Shown here: positions 24,222 to 33,889 of the stretch, in pieces | How positions within the stretch are numbered: the stretch's first letter is position 1 | Layout: every line of letters begins with the position of its first letter | From: Haloterrigena alkaliphila | GTDB taxonomy: Archaea > Halobacteriota > Halobacteria > Halobacteriales > Natrialbaceae | DNA: 64,000 nt | Assembly: GCF_017352155.2 (NCBI RefSeq) | Contig: NZ_CP071462.1 | Location: 2,852,001-2,916,000, forward strand | Reading direction: 5' to 3' | Position numbers and translations under genes: made by a program | The notes under the pieces: model-generated | What the model saw: the letters and a program-made list of their open reading frames with translations, nothing else | What the model was told of the DNA's origin: nothing | The model's database searches: none

Positions 24222-25550
24222 TCACCACTCGGTGAGCGCGTCAGGGCCGTGAAACCACACCAGAATCACGAGAAACGATCCAACACCGGTCAGTGCGAAC
24301 GCACCACCGACGTAGAACACCGACGCCATACTGATCTCGTACATCAGCCAGCCGCCGAGCAGCGGCGCAACGACGCTTCCCGGCCGCCAGATCAGTTCGC
24401 GGATCCCGAAACTCGAGGCGACGCCGCCGTCGTCGGTCCCCTCGTCGGCGAACAGGGCCATGCTCGCCGGTTCGCGGAAGCTGTCCGCGACGCCGAGAAA
24501 TCCGGAGAGCGCAACGAGCGGGAGAAACGCCGGCGAAACGTCGCCGAACAGGGGTACGCGAGCCGGCAGTTCGAGCGCGGTTCCGATCGCCGGCGAAAAC
24601 GGGACGGCCAGCGCGACCAAGCCGTATGCACCGCCGCCGGCGAAGACGAACATCGCCCGACCGTAGCCGTCCGAGAGCCGGCCCGTAAACGGCTGACAGC
24701 ACATGTTGGTGAACTTCTCGGCGACGACGGTGAGCGACACGGCGAGTCCGCCGTAGGCCAACCCACCGTCGGCCGCGGAGACGCCGGCGAAGATCGGGAC
24801 CCACGTTCGGACGAGCGTCACCGAAAACGCGTACTGAAAGCGGAAACTCGAGAGCGTGAGAATCCGGCGGTTGAGTGCGAGATCGGTAAACGGGAATCCG
24901 TGGACGCGCGTCTCGTCCGGATCGAGATACAACACGGTTCCGACCCACGCGACGAGGACGATCCCGACGATGATCGCGAAGATCGGGCCGAACCCGAACG
25001 CTTCGTAGAGCGTCCCCGCGCTGAGGCTCCCGACGATCGACGCGGCGAAACTGGCAGCGTTGGCTTTGCCGATGTAGTTGGCTCGCGTCCCGACGTCGGC
25101 GAGTTGCCCGACGAGCGAGAGCGTCATCAGTCCGGTTCCGGTGACGACGATCCCCTGTAGCCCTCGAATGACGATGAACGACGCGCTCGAGTCGACGATC
25201 GGAAACAGCGCGTAGGCGACGACACCGATTCCGAGTACGACGAGCAACACGGTCCGCTTGTCGAATCGATCGCCGGCCCACGCGATCGGAACGACGGCGA
25301 GGGTCTGGGCGAACGTGAAGCCCGTCGTGTAGAGGCCGACGATGAGTCCGGCGCTGATTGTTACTCCCAGAACTGTCGTATCAGTTGGACCGAGCGTGTT
25401 GATGTAGTACGGCAGGAGCGTGATCAGGGTGACGAAGCCGAACCCTTCCGCGAACCGGGCGAGATAGAGCGACCAGAACTGGAGGCGATCTTCGTCCACG
25501 GCGCCTCTTTCGAATGTGGCGAAAAAGAGATTTCGAAACGGCGGACGCAT
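24222..25550 (-). CDS. MFS transporter
   Basis: 442 aa from ATG at 25550 (MRPPFRNLFFATF); codons upstream in frame look non-coding. Twelve hydrophobic segments are seen. Loop motifs are weak (AWAGDRFDKRTVLLV after helix 2; GRLSDGYGRAMFVF after helix 8). The RPPFRNLFFATFERGAVDEDRLQFWSLY N-terminus is shared, as I recall it, by a haloarchaeal MFS subgroup of unknown substrate. Confidence 0.85.
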   Translation of the reverse strand: MRPPFRNLFFATFERGAVDEDRLQFWSLYLARFAEGFGFVTLITLLPYYINTLGPTDTTVLGVTISAGLIVGLYTTGFTFAQTLAVVPIAWAGDRFDKRTVLLVVLGIGVVAYALFPIVDSSASFIVIRGLQGIVVTGTGLMTLSLVGQLADVGTRANYIGKANAASFAASIVGSLSAGTLYEAFGFGPIFAIIVGIVLVAWVGTVLYLDPDETRVHGFPFTDLALNRRILTLSSFRFQYAFSVTLVRTWVPIFAGVSAADGGLAYGGLAVSLTVVAEKFTNMCCQPFTGRLSDGYGRAMFVFAGGGAYGLVALAVPFSPAIGTALELPARVPLFGDVSPAFLPLVALSGFLGVADSFREPASMALFADEGTDDGGVASSFGIRELIWRPGSVVAPLLGGWLMYEISMASVFYVGGAFALTGVGSFLVILVWFHGPDALTEW

Positions 25551-25713
25551 GATCCTCGGTACTGGTGCCGCGGGGTTCGACTTCGACGAGGGGGTGCGAT
25601 ACGTCTGCGAGGAGGTCCGGGAGTACGAATCGTCGGTGGCCGACACTCGAGCGATCACCTACTCGCAGCGGGAGTACGCCGACCTCGAATCGATAGCCGA
25701 GGAGAGACGATGA
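25549..25713 (+). CDS. possible small acidic protein (54 aa)
   Basis: ATG at 25549 overlaps the start codon of the divergent MFS gene by two bases. The reading MILGTGAAGFDFDEGVRYVC... is acidic and has high third-position GC, as real haloarchaeal genes do, but it matches nothing I know and has no clear promoter of its own. It may be a chance frame. Confidence 0.3.
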   Translation: MILGTGAAGFDFDEGVRYVCEEVREYESSVADTRAITYSQREYADLESIAEERR

Positions 25714-26259
25714 ACAGCGGTATCTATCGCACACGGATGGAACACCGGATCAAAGAACCCCATAGCAAAGTCCGATGAGAAATAGCGAGAGGCAGATTTG
25801 AACGACTGCTCTGGGGGTATGCGCTCGCCGGAATCCCTGGCTATCCAATCCCGTTCGGCGTCTCTCACCGCTGTATTCGACATAATTCGGGACAAGCGCT
25901 CAGTAGAGAGGGCCACAAAGCATATTCCACCGACCACTGATTCACCGAGTAAGACGGTGGACAGCGGGTAGGGGTACTCGGCGTTTCCGTCCACCGATTT
26001 ATTACCGACGGAGTGTCGACTGTAGCCGCTGTTCGAGATCCGTTACTCAACCACTCGAGCGCAGTCGGTGTTCGCTACGCATCAGTAGTCACCGACACGG
26101 CTGAGTTAGTGACGAGACGGACTGTGAACACCAGCACTACCGACTGCTACCGTTGCGTAGGGAGCGACCTCCTCACTCACCGTTCCGTGAACCAACCAGA
26201 AACCCAACCGTGGGAACCAGATGGTGAGTATATGACAATTGGAGTCGTACTAGCGGCTG
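25714..26259. other. 546-base stretch with tRNA relic, no supported gene
   Basis: Lower GC than neighbours. It holds the initiator-tRNA-like sequence at 25783-25855. The rest contains many short direct words but no frame of protein character. The end (26220-26258, TATGACAATTGG) is likely promoter for the amphi-Trp gene. Confidence 0.5.
25783..25855 (-). pseudogene. decayed initiator tRNA-Met-like sequence
   Basis: Read on the minus strand, 73 bases follow the archaeal initiator tRNA-Met from end to end: acceptor AACGGGA/TCTCGCT (6 of 7 pairs), TTGGATAGCC and ATTCCGGCG of the D-arm, CAT at the anticodon place, TTCAAATCTGCC of the T-arm and discriminator A. The anticodon stem keeps only 2 of 5 pairs, U33 is lost and the T-stem is broken, so it is probably not functional. 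Confidence 0.55.
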
Positions 26260-26502
26260 ATGCCCGAAGAAGAACTCTTCAAAACGGAGGAACCACAATC
26301 ACGATCGGCGATCGCCGAGGCGCTCATCGATGCCGCCGAACAGATCGAGGCCGGCACCGTTCACCTGGAGAGTACAGACCAAGAGCAGCAGGTCACCGTC
26401 CCCGAAGAGCCGACCTTCGAAGTCGAACTCGAGCGACTCACGGATTCGGAAACCGGGGACCAGCGGTACGAACTCGAGTACGAAATCAGGTGGACACGGT
26501 AG
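26260..26502 (+). CDS. amphi-Trp domain protein
   Basis: 80 aa. The pattern LFKTEEPQSRSAIAEALIDAAEQIEAGTVHLES, then VTVPEEPTFEVELERL and the closing EYEIRWTR with its single Trp, fits the small amphi-Trp family (TIGR04354), which occurs near nucleic-acid and stress genes but has no proven role. It ends 32 bases from the convergent 3' end of FttA. Confidence 0.75.
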   Translation: MPEEELFKTEEPQSRSAIAEALIDAAEQIEAGTVHLESTDQEQQVTVPEEPTFEVELERLTDSETGDQRYELEYEIRWTR

Positions 26503-26534
26503 GATATCGTGCCGAGCAACTGGGCCGATCGCTC

Positions 26535-28445
26535 TCAGGGGAATCGGAACGTCTCCAGATTCTTCGGCTGATGCGTCCTGATATCGTACTGCTGGTAGAG
26601 GGCCGACGAGAGCTGATCCGTCGCCTGATCGTCACCGTGAACGCAGAGAATCCGCTCCGGCCGCGGGTTCATCTCCTCGACGTACTGCTCGAGACCCGCT
26701 CGGTCCGCGTGCCCCGAGAATCCGCTCACGGACTCGATTCGACAGTAAAGCGTCAATCGCTCCGCGCGTCCGGAACCGCCCTCGAGCGACACCTCCGTGC
26801 GACCGCTTTCGATTCTGCGGCCGAGCGTCCCTTCCGCCTGGTACCCGACGAACAGGAGCGTGTTGTCCGCGTCCGGACCGAGTAACTCGAGCCAGGACAT
26901 GATCGGGCCGCCGGTCACCATCCCGGACGTCGAGAGGATGATACAGGGCTCGCCGCTGGCGATCTCTTCGCGCATCGCCCCGCCGCCGTCGACCTGGTGG
27001 AACTGCTCGGCCATGAAGGGGTTCTCGTCCTCGTGCAGGATGCGTCGCCGAAGCCCGTCGCGGAGATACTCCGGATACGCCGTGTGGATCGCGGTCGCTT
27101 CCCGAATCATCCCGTCGAGATAGATCGGCATCGTCGGAATCTCGTCCTCGCGCATCGCTTCCTCGAGGACTAACATCAGCTCCTGTGAGCGGCCGACGGC
27201 GAAGGCGGGGATGACGACCGTTCCATCTCGATCGTACGTTTCTCTGATGATCTGACGGACCCGCGCTTCGCTCTCTTCGGTCTCCGTCTGATAATCGTTC
27301 CGTCGGCCGTACGTCGACTCCATGATCATCGTTTCCGCTCGCGGGAAGTCGTTGACCGCACCGTTGAACAGTCGCGTCGGTTCGTAGTGGACGTCGCCGG
27401 AGAAGACGACGTTGTGAAAGCCGTTCCCGACGTGGAAGTGCGCCGTTGCGCTCCCCAGGATGTGCCCCGCGTTGTGCATCGTCAACTTGACGTCCGGCGC
27501 GATATCGGTGACGTCACCGTATCCGATCGGAATCGTGTGTTTGATCGCCTGCCGGACCTGCTCACTGGAATATGGCGGCGTCCGGCCTTCCTTCGAGGCG
27601 ACGTCGAGATAGTCCAGTTGGAGGAGCCCCATGAGATCCCGCGTCGGTTCCGTCGTATAGATCGGTCCATCGTAGCCGTATTTGAACAACAAGGGGAGCA
27701 ACGCGCTGTGATCCAGATGTGCGTGCGTCAGCACGACGGCATCGAGTTCCGGCAGTGGCATCGCTTCCGGAACGTGAAGATACGGCACCTCACCTTCGGC
27801 ACCGGGTTTGTCGCCGCAATCGACGAGTATCTTCGTATTCGGCGTGTGGAGAACGAAGCTCGCACGGCCGACCTCACGACAGCAGCCCAGCGTCGTCACT
27901 CGAACCCAGTCAACGTCGTTCTCGGGCGTGCCGTGAATTTGTTCGCCGACGTCGACGAGAAAGTCACGCCGTTCGGCTCGTTCTTGCGTAAGGTAATTCC
28001 TGACGTTGTCCACCGTCGACGACTCCATCGGCGGCGTCCGGACGACTTCCGGATTCCATCCCACTTCCTGCGAAATCTCGCGGATCGTACTTCCTCGTTG
28101 TCCGATTACTAACCCCGGTTTCTCGGCTTTGATCAGTACCTCTCCGATCGACGAGTGGAACTCGAGATCCTGGATCTTCGCGTCGTCGGGAACGACATCG
28201 TGGATCACCGCCTCGGCTTCGTCCGGGCTCGACTGCGTTCCCGGAACCGGACGGATCGTTATTCGTTTGCGAAGTGCGTGTGCGAGCGTCCCGAGAATAT
28301 CACTATCGCGTGCGAACTCTCGAGCCGTCTCAGTATAGATAACGAGATCGGGACCCTCGTACTGAACGTCGGTGACGTCCAGTTCTGAGGGCACCTCATT
28401 TCTAACTCGGTCGTACAGGTCGGAAGCGTTCGTATCGTCACTCAT
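26535..28445 (-). CDS. fttA: transcription termination factor FttA (aCPSF1, KH/beta-CASP nuclease)
   Basis: 636 aa from ATG at 28445. Residues about 5-145 contain two KH domains (VLIKAEKPGLVIGQRGSTIREI). A metallo-beta-lactamase core follows with LTHAHLDHSALLP, then the beta-CASP insert (STYGRRNDYQT, PAFAVGRSQELM, STSGMVTGGP, GFSGHADR) and closing His in CVHGDD. Length and order match archaeal aCPSF1, the U-tract-dependent 3'-end cleavage factor that terminates RNA polymerase. Its GC content appears a little lower than the ribosomal region. Confidence 0.93.
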   Translation of the reverse strand: MSDDTNASDLYDRVRNEVPSELDVTDVQYEGPDLVIYTETAREFARDSDILGTLAHALRKRITIRPVPGTQSSPDEAEAVIHDVVPDDAKIQDLEFHSSIGEVLIKAEKPGLVIGQRGSTIREISQEVGWNPEVVRTPPMESSTVDNVRNYLTQERAERRDFLVDVGEQIHGTPENDVDWVRVTTLGCCREVGRASFVLHTPNTKILVDCGDKPGAEGEVPYLHVPEAMPLPELDAVVLTHAHLDHSALLPLLFKYGYDGPIYTTEPTRDLMGLLQLDYLDVASKEGRTPPYSSEQVRQAIKHTIPIGYGDVTDIAPDVKLTMHNAGHILGSATAHFHVGNGFHNVVFSGDVHYEPTRLFNGAVNDFPRAETMIMESTYGRRNDYQTETEESEARVRQIIRETYDRDGTVVIPAFAVGRSQELMLVLEEAMREDEIPTMPIYLDGMIREATAIHTAYPEYLRDGLRRRILHEDENPFMAEQFHQVDGGGAMREEIASGEPCIILSTSGMVTGGPIMSWLELLGPDADNTLLFVGYQAEGTLGRRIESGRTEVSLEGGSGRAERLTLYCRIESVSGFSGHADRAGLEQYVEEMNPRPERILCVHGDDQATDQLSSALYQQYDIRTHQPKNLETFRFP

Positions 28446-28806
28446 AGATCGGATCGCTGTCGTTGTCTGGTGATCACATACACCTCCTCGAGGGACCCGT
28501 GTACTAGAAACTGGCATCGAACTCGCCAATCGAAGGGACGGAGAGGGGGTGATGAACCGGTAGTTTCGTCTTAGTGAGGAGGACCAAAAAACTTCGTATC
28601 ACGAATAGCGTGGGACGGCATCGAACCATGCGGTGACAACCTCCCCGCCGTGGTGGGATGGTGGCCAGCGAGTCAAACGAACCGCGATACCGTCCGAGCG
28701 AACTAGATGAGTGGCGGGTTCGTGGCCAGATTGCAGCCGTTCTGGTGAGTTACGGCGAGAGTGCGACGGCCGAAGGCGCGGAAAATACCGTCCTCCGGTG
28801 TCGAAA
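28446..28806. other. 361-base gap between FttA start and nuclease end
   Basis: It contains the leader of the FttA gene (TCACATACACCTCC near 28470 shows a minus-strand GGAGG about 40 bases upstream of the start, too far to serve it). A plus-strand frame from 28658 (MVASESNEPRYRPSELDEW...) runs into the nuclease gene and is not convincing. A CCAAAAAAC run at 28583 may mark termination. Confidence 0.4.
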
Positions 28807-30261
28807 TCAGGGGAGCGACTCGCAGGCGATTCCGTCGCTATCGGCATCGAGGCGGTGCGGGTCGCTCGGATCTCTCTCGAGCACCGTTTGTGCTTGGTCC
28901 TGCGTGTCGAAATGGCCGCAATCGTAATCTCCATCCGCGGGAAGCTGGGGGAGATCCTCGGTGCTCTCATCTGCTGGCGGTTCCGGATCCGATTGCTCTG
29001 TGGACTCGTCGCTCCCACCGGACGACTGGGAGGACCCTGCGTACTCCCAGACGCCGACATCGTTGGCTCGAGCCGCCTCCTCGGCGGATCGGAACGCCGA
29101 TCGCTGTGTGAACTGGGTATCGTACAGCCGCGCGTATCCGTTCTCGAGGAGGCGGAGATTGAACGACGTGTCCGACGACGCCGACTGGGACGCGTACACG
29201 AGTAGGCGGTCGTACGTGCCGCGCCGGTCGGATTCGGGGTCCAGTTCGATATGGATTTCTTCCCCGGCCAGGCGCTCTTCGGCGTACTCACTGGCGTGAT
29301 CACCCCACTGGGCTAACCAACTCCTTCCGGCCGCATCATCGGGAATGCCTTCCCACTCCGCAGGGTCCGTCCGGCCAGTGCTCGTCTCCGGCGTATCGAC
29401 GCCGAGTAATCGGATCGTCTCCGTGCTGCCGTCGGGCATTCGCACGTCCATCGTATCCCCGTCGGTGACGGAGACGACCGTAACCGTCCACGACGTCTGT
29501 TGCCCACGTGCTATCGAATCGGCGTGTGAATCAGCATTCGAATCCGCCGATGCGGAGTCGGACGGAGATGCCGTGCTCCCGTCCGATGTCGGTCTCGACT
29601 CAGAATCAGCGACTGAATCCGCTGTCCCACTTGACGAGGAGTCGGACGTGGCTGCCGTGCTATCGTCCGGCTGAGAGGTGGATTCGGAATCGGTTGGTGA
29701 GGCTGTCGTGGCATTCGACGACGAGTCAGCGGCTGCTGCCGTGCTATCGTCGGGCGACTGGTCCGAATCAGCATTCGAGGACGAATCCGCCGTGTCGGTT
29801 CCCGAGGAGTCAGACGCCGAATCCGAACTCTCTGCTGTGGATGACCCGGAATCGGTGTCTCCCGTCTCCTCTGCGTCGTCCCCTGACGAGTCGTCCGATG
29901 ACGAGTCGGACGGCGGGTCCGTCGACTCGGACTGAGACGCGGGCGAATTTGCGTCATCCGTCGCTGGAGACTCCGCAGTCGGAACGAGAGCCGCCCCTGC
30001 GACCGTTCCGACGAGGATTACGACGACGAACGTCCCGCGTCCGAGCGTACTGAGGTCGGGGCCGCCGACCGATTCGACTGCACCGATAACGAGAGGACGG
30101 GTTTTCGGGAGGAGAAGCAGCCCGGTCACCAGTAGAATCGATCCGCCGAGCAGTCCTACACCTCCCTCCGCCAGCCCGCCGAGACCAGCCAGAAGTAGGC
30201 ATATCCCCGACCCGTAAACGACGACCTGTTTTACCCGTCCGATAGTAACGCCTGCAGGCAT
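28807..30261 (-). CDS. membrane-anchored thermonuclease-like protein with Ser/Asp-rich linker
   Basis: 484 aa from ATG at 30261 (an ATG five codons earlier is also open). Two membrane helices (about 10-50) and a third (about 75-95) precede a linker of about 170 residues made almost only of Ser, Asp, Thr, Ala and Glu. Next comes a staphylococcal-nuclease domain ([48 protein letters not shown]). At the C-terminus is an excalibur-type calcium motif (DYDCGHF...[11 protein letters not shown]). It probably degrades nucleic acids outside the cell while tethered by the flexible acidic linker. Confidence 0.85.
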   Translation of the reverse strand: MPAGVTIGRVKQVVVYGSGICLLLAGLGGLAEGGVGLLGGSILLVTGLLLLPKTRPLVIGAVESVGGPDLSTLGRGTFVVVILVGTVAGAALVPTAESPATDDANSPASQSESTDPPSDSSSDDSSGDDAEETGDTDSGSSTAESSDSASDSSGTDTADSSSNADSDQSPDDSTAAAADSSSNATTASPTDSESTSQPDDSTAATSDSSSSGTADSVADSESRPTSDGSTASPSDSASADSNADSHADSIARGQQTSWTVTVVSVTDGDTMDVRMPDGSTETIRLLGVDTPETSTGRTDPAEWEGIPDDAAGRSWLAQWGDHASEYAEERLAGEEIHIELDPESDRRGTYDRLLVYASQSASSDTSFNLRLLENGYARLYDTQFTQRSAFRSAEEAARANDVGVWEYAGSSQSSGGSDESTEQSDPEPPADESTEDLPQLPADGDYDCGHFDTQDQAQTVLERDPSDPHRLDADSDGIACESLP

Positions 30262-30466
30262 ACGACACACGCCCACACACGCCGTAATCAGCGCTGTTGA
30301 TGATTCGATGAATCAGCGTCATTGAGATAATACAAACTCGATGCGAGAATCCATCGAACCCCACTCCAGTAGAGCGTTACAGATTCCCAGCAGAGCACTG
30401 AACCCAAATTCGAGATTCCGGGGTTCCAGCCTCGAGCCTGCGAGTTCCGATCGCAATCGAACCTGA

Positions 30467-31210
30467 TCAGTCGCCGGCGGCGCCCGCCGTCTCGCCGGCG
30501 TTCTCGCCGAGATAGGCCTCGATGACCCGGCGATCGTTCTGGATCTCGTCGGGAGTCCCGGACGCGATGAGAGAGCCGTTGTCGAGGACGAACACGCGCT
30601 CGCTGACGGACATCAGCGCGCGCATCACGTGATCGATGAGGAAGACCGTCTTCCCCTGATCTCCGATGTCTCCGATGAGATCGACGATCGCCTCGGTTTC
30701 CTCGGTGTCGAGGCCGCCCGCGACCTCGTCGAACAGCAGGACCTCGGGATCGGTCGCGAGCGCGCGAGCGATCTCGAGGCGCTTCAGCGCGCCGACGCTG
30801 AGCTCGTCGGGCGTGGTGTGGGCCATCTCGTCGAGCCCGACGAACTCGAGGACTTCGTGGGCGCGCTCTTCGGGGTCGTCGACGTCGCGGCCGCCGAACT
30901 CCGCGCCGACGGCGGCGTTCTCCACGAGCGTGAGGGTTTCGAACGGGCGGACGATCTGGTGGGTGCGAACGAGCCCCCGGTGACAGATTTCGTGGGGGGA
31001 GAGGCCGGTGATGTCGTTCCCGTCGAGGTACACGGTCCCTTCGTTGGGTTCCTGAACGCCGGAGATGAGTCGGAACAGCGTCGACTTGCCGGCGCCGTTC
31101 GGCCCGATGAGACCCACGGTCTCTCCCCGATCGATAGCGAACGAGACGTCGTCGACGGCGACGATGCCGCCGAACCGTTTCGTGAGTTGCTCGCCTTCGA
31201 GTACGGTCAT
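30467..31210 (-). CDS. livG: branched-chain amino-acid-type ABC transporter ATPase (LivG)
   Basis: 247 aa. Walker A is GPNGAGKST (about 36-44), Q-loop VRTHQIVRPF, signature DELSVGALKRLEIARALA (LSVG in place of LSGG), Walker B VLLFDEVAGGLD, switch HVMRALM. The RTHQIVRPFETLTLVENAAVGA stretch is typical of LivG rather than LivF. It is divergent from the binding protein and permeases that it should serve, with a 513-base promoter region between. Confidence 0.88.
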   Translation of the reverse strand: MTVLEGEQLTKRFGGIVAVDDVSFAIDRGETVGLIGPNGAGKSTLFRLISGVQEPNEGTVYLDGNDITGLSPHEICHRGLVRTHQIVRPFETLTLVENAAVGAEFGGRDVDDPEERAHEVLEFVGLDEMAHTTPDELSVGALKRLEIARALATDPEVLLFDEVAGGLDTEETEAIVDLIGDIGDQGKTVFLIDHVMRALMSVSERVFVLDNGSLIASGTPDEIQNDRRVIEAYLGENAGETAGAAGD

Positions 31211-31723
31211 CTTGGTAGCCGTTACCCATCCACTCGCATAAATGTGGTCTTCTGCGTCGGCCCTGTCCCACGCGCGTGAAATTTACGCCCGGGCGAAGTG
31301 AGTTTTATACGGATCCGAACGGATCGGGCCCGATCGGCGGCGTCCCTCCGCGCTCTGGGCCTCGAGCCGCGCCGCCGATGCGGTCGCGGCGGACGCGTCG
31401 ATTTCCGATGCCGCTGGTAGAAACGAGCGACTCCGACGCGAAATTCTCGTCGGAGCAGGCCGCCCCGATACACCCCGGGGGCGAGTCCCGCGATGGGATC
31501 GTCAGGCCCACCCAAGCATTATTTACCATTATTAATACACAAAGACCACACCGACGACCTATCTTCCAATTTTCCCATCGGTAACTTCATCAGCTAATAT
31601 CCTCTCAAACCCCGTCACGGAGACCTCGATCGTTGAAATCAGCAGTGAAACGTGGCAAATGTAATAGTTGGTGGACCATAACCATACCTTTTATAATGTA
31701 AGTGATATAGATGGAGATATAGC
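31211..31723. other. 513-base divergent promoter region of the liv-type transporter
   Basis: No gene. It holds an AT-rich block near 31300 (GAGTTTTATACGG) with the palindrome GATCCGAACGGATC, an AT-rich block near 31515-31550, and the livJ TATA box at 31688-31696. Control of the minus-strand ATPase presumably starts in the left part. Confidence 0.5.
31688..31696 (+). promoter_or_regulatory. TATA box of the binding-protein operon
   Basis: CTTTTATAA lies about 30-36 bases before the ATG at 31724, so transcription should begin within about ten bases of the start codon, giving a very short or absent leader as is usual in haloarchaea. Confidence 0.55.
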
Positions 31724-32974
31724 ATGGTGGGACGTAACAAGCAGCAGGGAAGGCGTACGTATCTCAAAACACTCGGGGCGGCCGGTGCCGCCGGCATGTC
31801 CGGACTCGCCGGCTGTACCCTCATCGGGGACGAAGACGACGGGGAAGGGATTACGATAGCCGCGACGGTACCGCGGTCGGGGCAGTTCTCCTCGCTCGGG
31901 ACGGCGGTCGAGGAGGGGTACGAACTCGGCGTCGCGAGGATGAACGAGGAACTCGACGAGGAGGTCGAGATCATCATGCACGACGACGAAAGCGACCCCG
32001 AAGTCGTCTCGCAGAGCCTCACGCAGATCACGAGCAACAACCAGGTCGACATGATCTGGGGGAGCTTCTCGAGCGTCCTCGTGACCGCAGGGAGCGCGTT
32101 CGCGGAGAACCAGGGACTGCCGTTCCTCGGCGCGTTCTTCGCTTTCGAGGGGCCACACCGCAACGAGGGGTACGAGTGGACGTACTCCCCGTTCCCGAAG
32201 TCCCGGGACGTCGCGCGGTCCACGCAAGGCCTGCTCGAACTCATCCCGGAAGGTGAACGCCCCTCGAACATCGGTATCTGGGAGGCCAACAGCGGATGGG
32301 GCGAGGAGCAGGCCGACTACTGGGAGGAGACGCTCTCGGGGGCCGGCTACGACGTCGTGCTCCGGGAGACCTACCAACTCGGCTCCGAGGACTTCTCGTC
32401 GCTCATCTCCCAGTCGGCCAGCGCCGACGTCGAAGTGTTGCTGTCGACCCCGACGCCGCCGGGCGGCATCACGGCCGTCACCCAGATGCAGGAGAACGGC
32501 TGGGCACCACAGGTGCTGAAGTTCGTCCGCGCCGCGGACCCGACCGCGTGGTGGTCGGGTCTCGGCGAAGCGGGCGCCTACGCCTGCATGTGTCCCGGCT
32601 GGGTGCCGGGGCTGACCGGCGGCGGCAACGAACAGCTCTGGAGCGCCTACGAGGACGAGTACGGGCTCGACGATGGCGAACTCATTCGAACCCCGGTTGG
32701 CGGCGGATACAACCTCGCACAGACGGCGCTGCAGGCGGTTCAGGCCGCCGACTCCACGGATCCCGGTGCCATTCAGGACGCGCTCCGGTCGGAGTCCTTC
32801 GAGACCGTCATCGGTTCGTTCAGCTTCGAGGACAACGGGCTGCCGGCGGAAGGCGAACTGACCGCACCGACCGGCCAGTGGTGGGAGGGGAACCAGCACA
32901 CCGTCTACCCCAACGCCGACGGGCGCGGTGCGTCCGACTTCCGCTACCCGATTCCGTCGTGGAGCGAACGGTAA
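31724..32974 (+). CDS. branched-chain amino-acid-type ABC substrate-binding lipoprotein
   Basis: 416 aa. Tat signal with RRTYLK and lipobox LAGC (C31) followed by an acidic linker. The mature part is a periplasmic-binding type 1 fold of the LivJ/Leu-Ile-Val family: ITIAATVPRSGQFSSLGTAVEEGYELGVARMNEE at its start, then DDESDPEVVSQSLTQ and a GGGYNLAQTALQAVQ helix near the end. The ligand could be amino acids, urea, amides or aromatic acids; sequence alone does not tell. First gene of the plus-strand operon, 33 bases before the LivH-type permease. Confidence 0.9.
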   Translation: MVGRNKQQGRRTYLKTLGAAGAAGMSGLAGCTLIGDEDDGEGITIAATVPRSGQFSSLGTAVEEGYELGVARMNEELDEEVEIIMHDDESDPEVVSQSLTQITSNNQVDMIWGSFSSVLVTAGSAFAENQGLPFLGAFFAFEGPHRNEGYEWTYSPFPKSRDVARSTQGLLELIPEGERPSNIGIWEANSGWGEEQADYWEETLSGAGYDVVLRETYQLGSEDFSSLISQSASADVEVLLSTPTPPGGITAVTQMQENGWAPQVLKFVRAADPTAWWSGLGEAGAYACMCPGWVPGLTGGGNEQLWSAYEDEYGLDDGELIRTPVGGGYNLAQTALQAVQAADSTDPGAIQDALRSESFETVIGSFSFEDNGLPAEGELTAPTGQWWEGNQHTVYPNADGRGASDFRYPIPSWSER

Positions 32975-33007
32975 TCCCTCGCCGTCCAACGTTATTGATA
33001 CACACAC

Positions 33008-33889
33008 ATGGTAGCTACCGACCTAGTCGTTCAGTCGCTGCTCAACGGCCTTCTCCTCGGGGGGATCTACGCCGTCGCCGCGCTCGGCCTCTCGCTCGTG
33101 TTCGGGATCATGGACATCGTGAATCTCGCCCACGGCCACATGTTGATGGTCGGCGCGTACGTCGCGATCACCCTGTTCACCGCGTTCGGACTCACGCCGA
33201 TCGTCGGCATGGTCGTCGCGTTCGTCGTGCTCTTCGTGCTCGGGATGGCGCTCCAGCGCGTCGTTCTCAAGCGCGTCGTCGGAGAGGGGATGGAACAACC
33301 CATCATCGTCCTGTTCGGGCTCGCGCTGATGCTCCAGAGCATCGGCCGGATCGTCGTCGGAAGCGACGCGCAGGCCACCGATATCGGGATTCCCGGGAAT
33401 CCGGTTTCCATCGGAGAGATAACGCTCTCGTTCCCCCGGCTCGTGACGTTCGTCCTCTCCCTCGCGCTCATCCTCGGCACGTGGGCGTTCCTGAAGTACA
33501 CGACGACCGGGCTCGCCATCCGCGCGACCGCACAGAACAACGCCGCCGCGCAGTACATGGGTATCGACACGGCCAACATCTACGTGCTCACGCTCGGCAT
33601 CGGGACGGGGCTCGCAGGCGCGGCCGGCGCGCTGCTCTCGATGCTGTTCCCGATCACGCCGTTCGTCGGCTGGTCGTACCTCCTGAAGGCGTTCGCCGTG
33701 GTCGTCCTCGGCGGCGTCGGGAGCGTCCCCGGCACGCTCATCGGCGGCCTCATCCTCGGGGTCTCCGAGAACGTCGGCGTTCTCTACCTCGGGGGCGGGT
33801 TCCGAGACATCATCAGCTTCACCATCTTCGTGTTGGTGTTGCTCGTGCGGCCACACGGCCTGTTCGGCAACTCCGGGGGTGGTGAGTGA
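33008..33889 (+). CDS. livH: ABC transporter permease, LivH type
   Basis: 293 aa with eight or so membrane helices. Signature segments are LLNGLLLGGIYAVAALGLSLVFGIMDIVNLAHGHMLMVGAY at the start and AVVVLGGVGSVPGTLIGGLILG near residue 240, the LivH hallmark. It forms the membrane channel with the following LivM-type gene, which it overlaps by four bases (ATGA). Confidence 0.93.
   Translation: MVATDLVVQSLLNGLLLGGIYAVAALGLSLVFGIMDIVNLAHGHMLMVGAYVAITLFTAFGLTPIVGMVVAFVVLFVLGMALQRVVLKRVVGEGMEQPIIVLFGLALMLQSIGRIVVGSDAQATDIGIPGNPVSIGEITLSFPRLVTFVLSLALILGTWAFLKYTTTGLAIRATAQNNAAAQYMGIDTANIYVLTLGIGTGLAGAAGALLSMLFPITPFVGWSYLLKAFAVVVLGGVGSVPGTLIGGLILGVSENVGVLYLGGGFRDIISFTIFVLVLLVRPHGLFGNSGGGE

Noticed and set aside
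28470-28480. GGAGG-like sequence on the minus strand upstream of FttA as its ribosome binding site
   Set aside because: It lies about 30-40 bases from the ATG, too far for a Shine-Dalgarno element; leaderless or another start is more likely.
28658-28927. Plus-strand frame MVASESNEPRYRPSELDEW...
   Set aside because: Runs into the antisense of the nuclease gene; its first part is acidic but too short to judge.
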